This document shows positions 5,729-7,104 of a DNA stretch of 7,104 nucleotides, one piece after another. The notes under the pieces are model-generated. The model searched no databases and was not told the origin of the DNA. It saw only the letters and a program-made list of their open reading frames with translations. The DNA is taken from assembly GCA_051954935.1 (NCBI GenBank), contig JBQCHG010000038.1, positions 1-7,104 of the forward strand, read 5' to 3'. The stretch comes from 66-474 sp051954935. Lineage in GTDB: Bacteria > Pseudomonadota > Gammaproteobacteria > Xanthomonadales > Rhodanobacteraceae. Both the position numbers and the translations under genes were made by a program. Every line of letters begins with the position of its first letter. Within the stretch, counting starts at the first letter, position 1.

Positions 5729-6597
5729 GCGGCACCTCCATGTTTTGCGCCGGTCTTGGGGTTCCCCTTGGGATTGGAACGGGTTCGTTGCTGCATGGCT
5801 TGCAGGCACTCCTTTTCCCTGGCATTGAGTTGCACGGAAGGCATGCCATCACCGCCGTCCATGGCCTGATAGGTTTCGCCATTGCTGACGTAGCGGAAGT
5901 TGTCGTCGCTGTTCCAGGGTCCGCGCATGTCGCCCTGGCCCTGCGAGGTATTGACGTACATGTCGACAAACGGCGGTTTGCCAGGCAGCTTGCCGGGCGG
6001 AAAGTTCGGCTGGATCGCGTACAGCGCCTTCTCGAAGGATTGCTGGTGCGAGATCTCGCGCGTCATCAGGAACCCGAGCGTTTCCTTCACGCCCGGATCG
6101 TCGGTGACGTTGATCAGGCGTTCGTAGATGATCTTCGCGCGCGCTTCCGCGGCAATGTCGGAGCGCAGGTCGCAGGTCGGATCGCCGCGGCTGTCCACGT
6201 ATGCGGCACTCCAGGGAACGCCGCCGGAATTGGTGAGGGCAGGGCCGCCGCCGTAAAGAATCTGGGTGAGGTGCGAATCGTTGCCCGCGCCGTGGATCGC
6301 GCGGTAGAGCTCCGCTTCCGCGTCCACGCCTTCGGCCAGCTCGCCCTTCGCGCCCTTGTTGAGCATCGCCACCACCGTGCCGATGACTTCGAGATGGCTC
6401 AGTTCCTCGGTCGCGATGTCGAGCAACATGTCCTTGCGGCCGGGGTCGTCCTCGCCGAGCGCCTGCGTGAAGTAGCGCATCGCCGCGGCGAGTTCGCCGT
6501 CGGGTCCGCCGAATTGCTCCAGCATCAGGTTGGCAAGCCCGGGATTGCACTCGGACACGTGCACGGAATATTGCAGTCGTTTGTTGTGGGAGAACAT
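5725..6597 (-). CDS. Manganese-containing (non-haem) catalase
   Basis: This 290-residue protein splits hydrogen peroxide into water and oxygen at a dinuclear manganese centre, probably in the cytoplasm since no signal peptide is seen. The ligands expected from the Lactobacillus plantarum enzyme are all present: E35, E65 and H68 (within ATEELSHLE), E151 (IAAEARAKIIYE) and H184 (TREISHQQSF). The E-to-H spacings (3 and 33 residues) match the known enzyme. Other hallmarks are NPGLANLMLEQFGG (18-31), ILYGGGPALTNSGGVPW (113-129) and NFPPGKLPG. The length is usual for the family. The start at 6597 is chosen because the family begins MFxHNK at this point; the frame stays open 55 codons upstream with unrelated sequence. 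Its own SD site is weak. The stop TGA overlaps the DUF892 start by four bases. Salmonella KatN belongs to the same family and also sits with DUF892 genes. Confidence 0.95.
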   Translation of the reverse strand: MFSHNKRLQYSVHVSECNPGLANLMLEQFGGPDGELAAAMRYFTQALGEDDPGRKDMLLDIATEELSHLEVIGTVVAMLNKGAKGELAEGVDAEAELYRAIHGAGNDSHLTQILYGGGPALTNSGGVPWSAAYVDSRGDPTCDLRSDIAAEARAKIIYERLINVTDDPGVKETLGFLMTREISHQQSFEKALYAIQPNFPPGKLPGKPPFVDMYVNTSQGQGDMRGPWNSDDNFRYVSNGETYQAMDGGDGMPSVQLNAREKECLQAMQQRTRSNPKGNPKTGAKHGGAA

Positions 6598-6706
6598 GGC
6601 CGGGCTCTGCAGCGCGATGACCCGCGACGGGTCGCAAGAGCTATGCCACGCATGGCTCCTGCGTGCGGTGCGTCGCGGCGCAACCCGCGCAAACGCATCC
6701 GTAATA
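6598..6706 (-). promoter_or_regulatory. Catalase leader with two small hairpins and a possible -10 element
   Basis: On the minus strand CTATTAC (about 6707-6701) resembles a -10 element, with C at the position favoured by the stationary-phase sigma factor; no good -35 is seen. Between it and the catalase ATG lie two hairpins: CACGCA/TGCGTG (6647-6652 with 6660-6665) and GACCCG/CGGGTC (6619-6624 with 6628-6633). The SD region just before the ATG is poor. RpoS control would fit the katN precedent but is inference. Confidence 0.25.
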
Positions 6707-6965
6707 GTTCCGGGTAAGTTGGAAAAATTTGCAGCGTGCGTGTGCTTCAAAGGCTTCGACAAACCGCCGACCCAACAAACAAGGCGGATTCAGTGCGTCG
6801 CTGCAGCCGAGGAACGCCGCGCACCGAGCCCGGCTCATGGGCACCGACAGGCGCAGCTCGCGGAAGCCCTCCGGCGAGGCGTGCCGGACCCGGCGCCGGT
6901 GGGGCAAACGATGACGGGCCGGACGCACGGAAACCGCGTCAGGCTTGGGCTTGGCCTGCGATAAA
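6707..6965. other. Stretch without a supported gene
   Basis: About 260 bases of mostly GC-rich sequence. Frames are open on both strands, but the translations are rich in Arg, Ala, Pro or Cys, have no recognisable domain and no good ribosome site. A small inverted repeat CCGCC/GGCGG flanks an A-rich loop near 6764-6786. It may be upstream regulatory DNA of the catalase operon or decayed sequence. Confidence 0.4.
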
Positions 6966-6979
6966 ACTACGAGAATGTC

Positions 6980-6996
6980 TATTATGTAAAATAATA
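6980..6996. promoter_or_regulatory. AT-rich inverted repeat, candidate operator or promoter core
   Basis: TATTAT (6980-6985) and ATAATA (6991-6996) are perfect inverted arms around a five-base centre. They sit in a sharply AT-rich island (about 6961-6999) inside GC-rich DNA. TAAAAT at 6987-6992 could act as a -10 element for rightward transcription, but no -35 is evident. It may control a gene beyond the right edge. Confidence 0.35.
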
Positions 6997-6998
6997 TT

Positions 6999-7058
6999 TG
7001 AGCCGAGAAGCAAAGACACGGATGGGTTCTGGCAACGCCCCCTGCTGCTCTCGGCTCA
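6999..7058. repeat. Long-range inverted repeat near the right edge
   Basis: TGAGCCGAGA (6999-7008) and TCTCGGCTCA (7049-7058) are a perfect 10-base inverted pair with a 40-base interior. The interior adds AGCA/TGCT pairing past a two-base bulge. It directly follows the AT-rich repeat. It could be a structured leader, a small RNA or a small element's ends; the window ends too soon to tell. Confidence 0.35.
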
Positions 7059-7104
7059 GCATTCCGGCAGATTCTCGGATCCCGATGCCTCGTAGGCCGT
7101 CGCG

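Noticed and set aside
5686..6717. 343-codon open frame on the plus strand
   Set aside because: It is antisense to the manganese catalase, whose ligands and motifs are intact; long antisense frames are common in GC-rich DNA.
6756..6761. TGTCGA on the minus strand upstream of the catalase, as a second ECF42 -35
   Set aside because: No CGAC or CGTC follows at usual spacing, so the catalase operon is not supported as an ECF42 target.
6641..6928. 95-codon minus-strand frame with a CxCxxC-like stretch
   Set aside because: No ribosome site or family likeness; it overlaps the likely catalase promoter and leader.
6736..7095. 119-codon plus-strand frame in the right-hand gap
   Set aside because: The translation is rich in Arg, Ala, Pro and Gly with no domain, and no SD precedes it; it crosses both inverted repeats.
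1..7104. CRISPR arrays, tRNA or rRNA genes, insertion sequences
   Set aside because: No regularly spaced repeats, cloverleaf, rRNA-like sequence or transposase was seen on either strand.

Overview
The window looks like chromosomal DNA of a GC-rich Gram-negative proteobacterium. The RTX-type secreted protein tail, the signal-peptide protein, the gene content and the codon use fit a member of the Xanthomonadales/Lysobacterales (Xanthomonadaceae or Rhodanobacteraceae). That placement is inference from style, not proof. Six complete protein genes, one partial gene and several structured intergenic regions can be supported.

Layout. Positions 1-356 (+) hold the C-terminal end of an RTX (haemolysin-type calcium-binding) secreted protein whose start lies outside the window. 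It converges on a minus-strand pair: an MFS transporter (429-1964) and, upstream of it, a small exported protein of unknown function (2070-2516). A divergent intergenic region (2517-2681) carries a strong Shine-Dalgarno (SD) site for the exported protein. On the other strand it carries a sequence matching the promoter type of ECF42 sigma factors. From it runs a plus-strand operon: a VOC/PhnB-like protein (2682-3095), a DGPF/YCII-related protein (3137-3493) and an ECF42-type sigma factor with a long C-terminal extension (3568-4851). A structured non-coding stretch (4852-5155) follows, with a textbook intrinsic terminator at 5023-5056, 171 bases after the sigma stop, and a second long hairpin. 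Next comes a minus-strand stress operon: a manganese catalase (5725-6597) whose stop codon overlaps the start of a DUF892/YciE-like ferritin-fold protein (5156-5728). The last 500 bases (6598-7104) show no convincing gene. They hold the catalase leader, an AT-rich inverted repeat and a long-range inverted repeat near the right edge.

How the genes may work together. ECF42 factors are typically encoded beside DGPF proteins and lack a classical anti-sigma factor. The single promoter match ahead of the VOC gene, with none ahead of the other two genes, suggests an autoregulated three-gene unit. The catalase and the DUF892 protein form a translationally coupled peroxide/stress pair, recalling the enterobacterial yciGFE-katN operon. 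I found no evidence of a wholly new system. The most useful leads are the ECF42 promoter, the long structured 3' region after the sigma gene, the unknown exported protein and the palindrome just before the MFS start.
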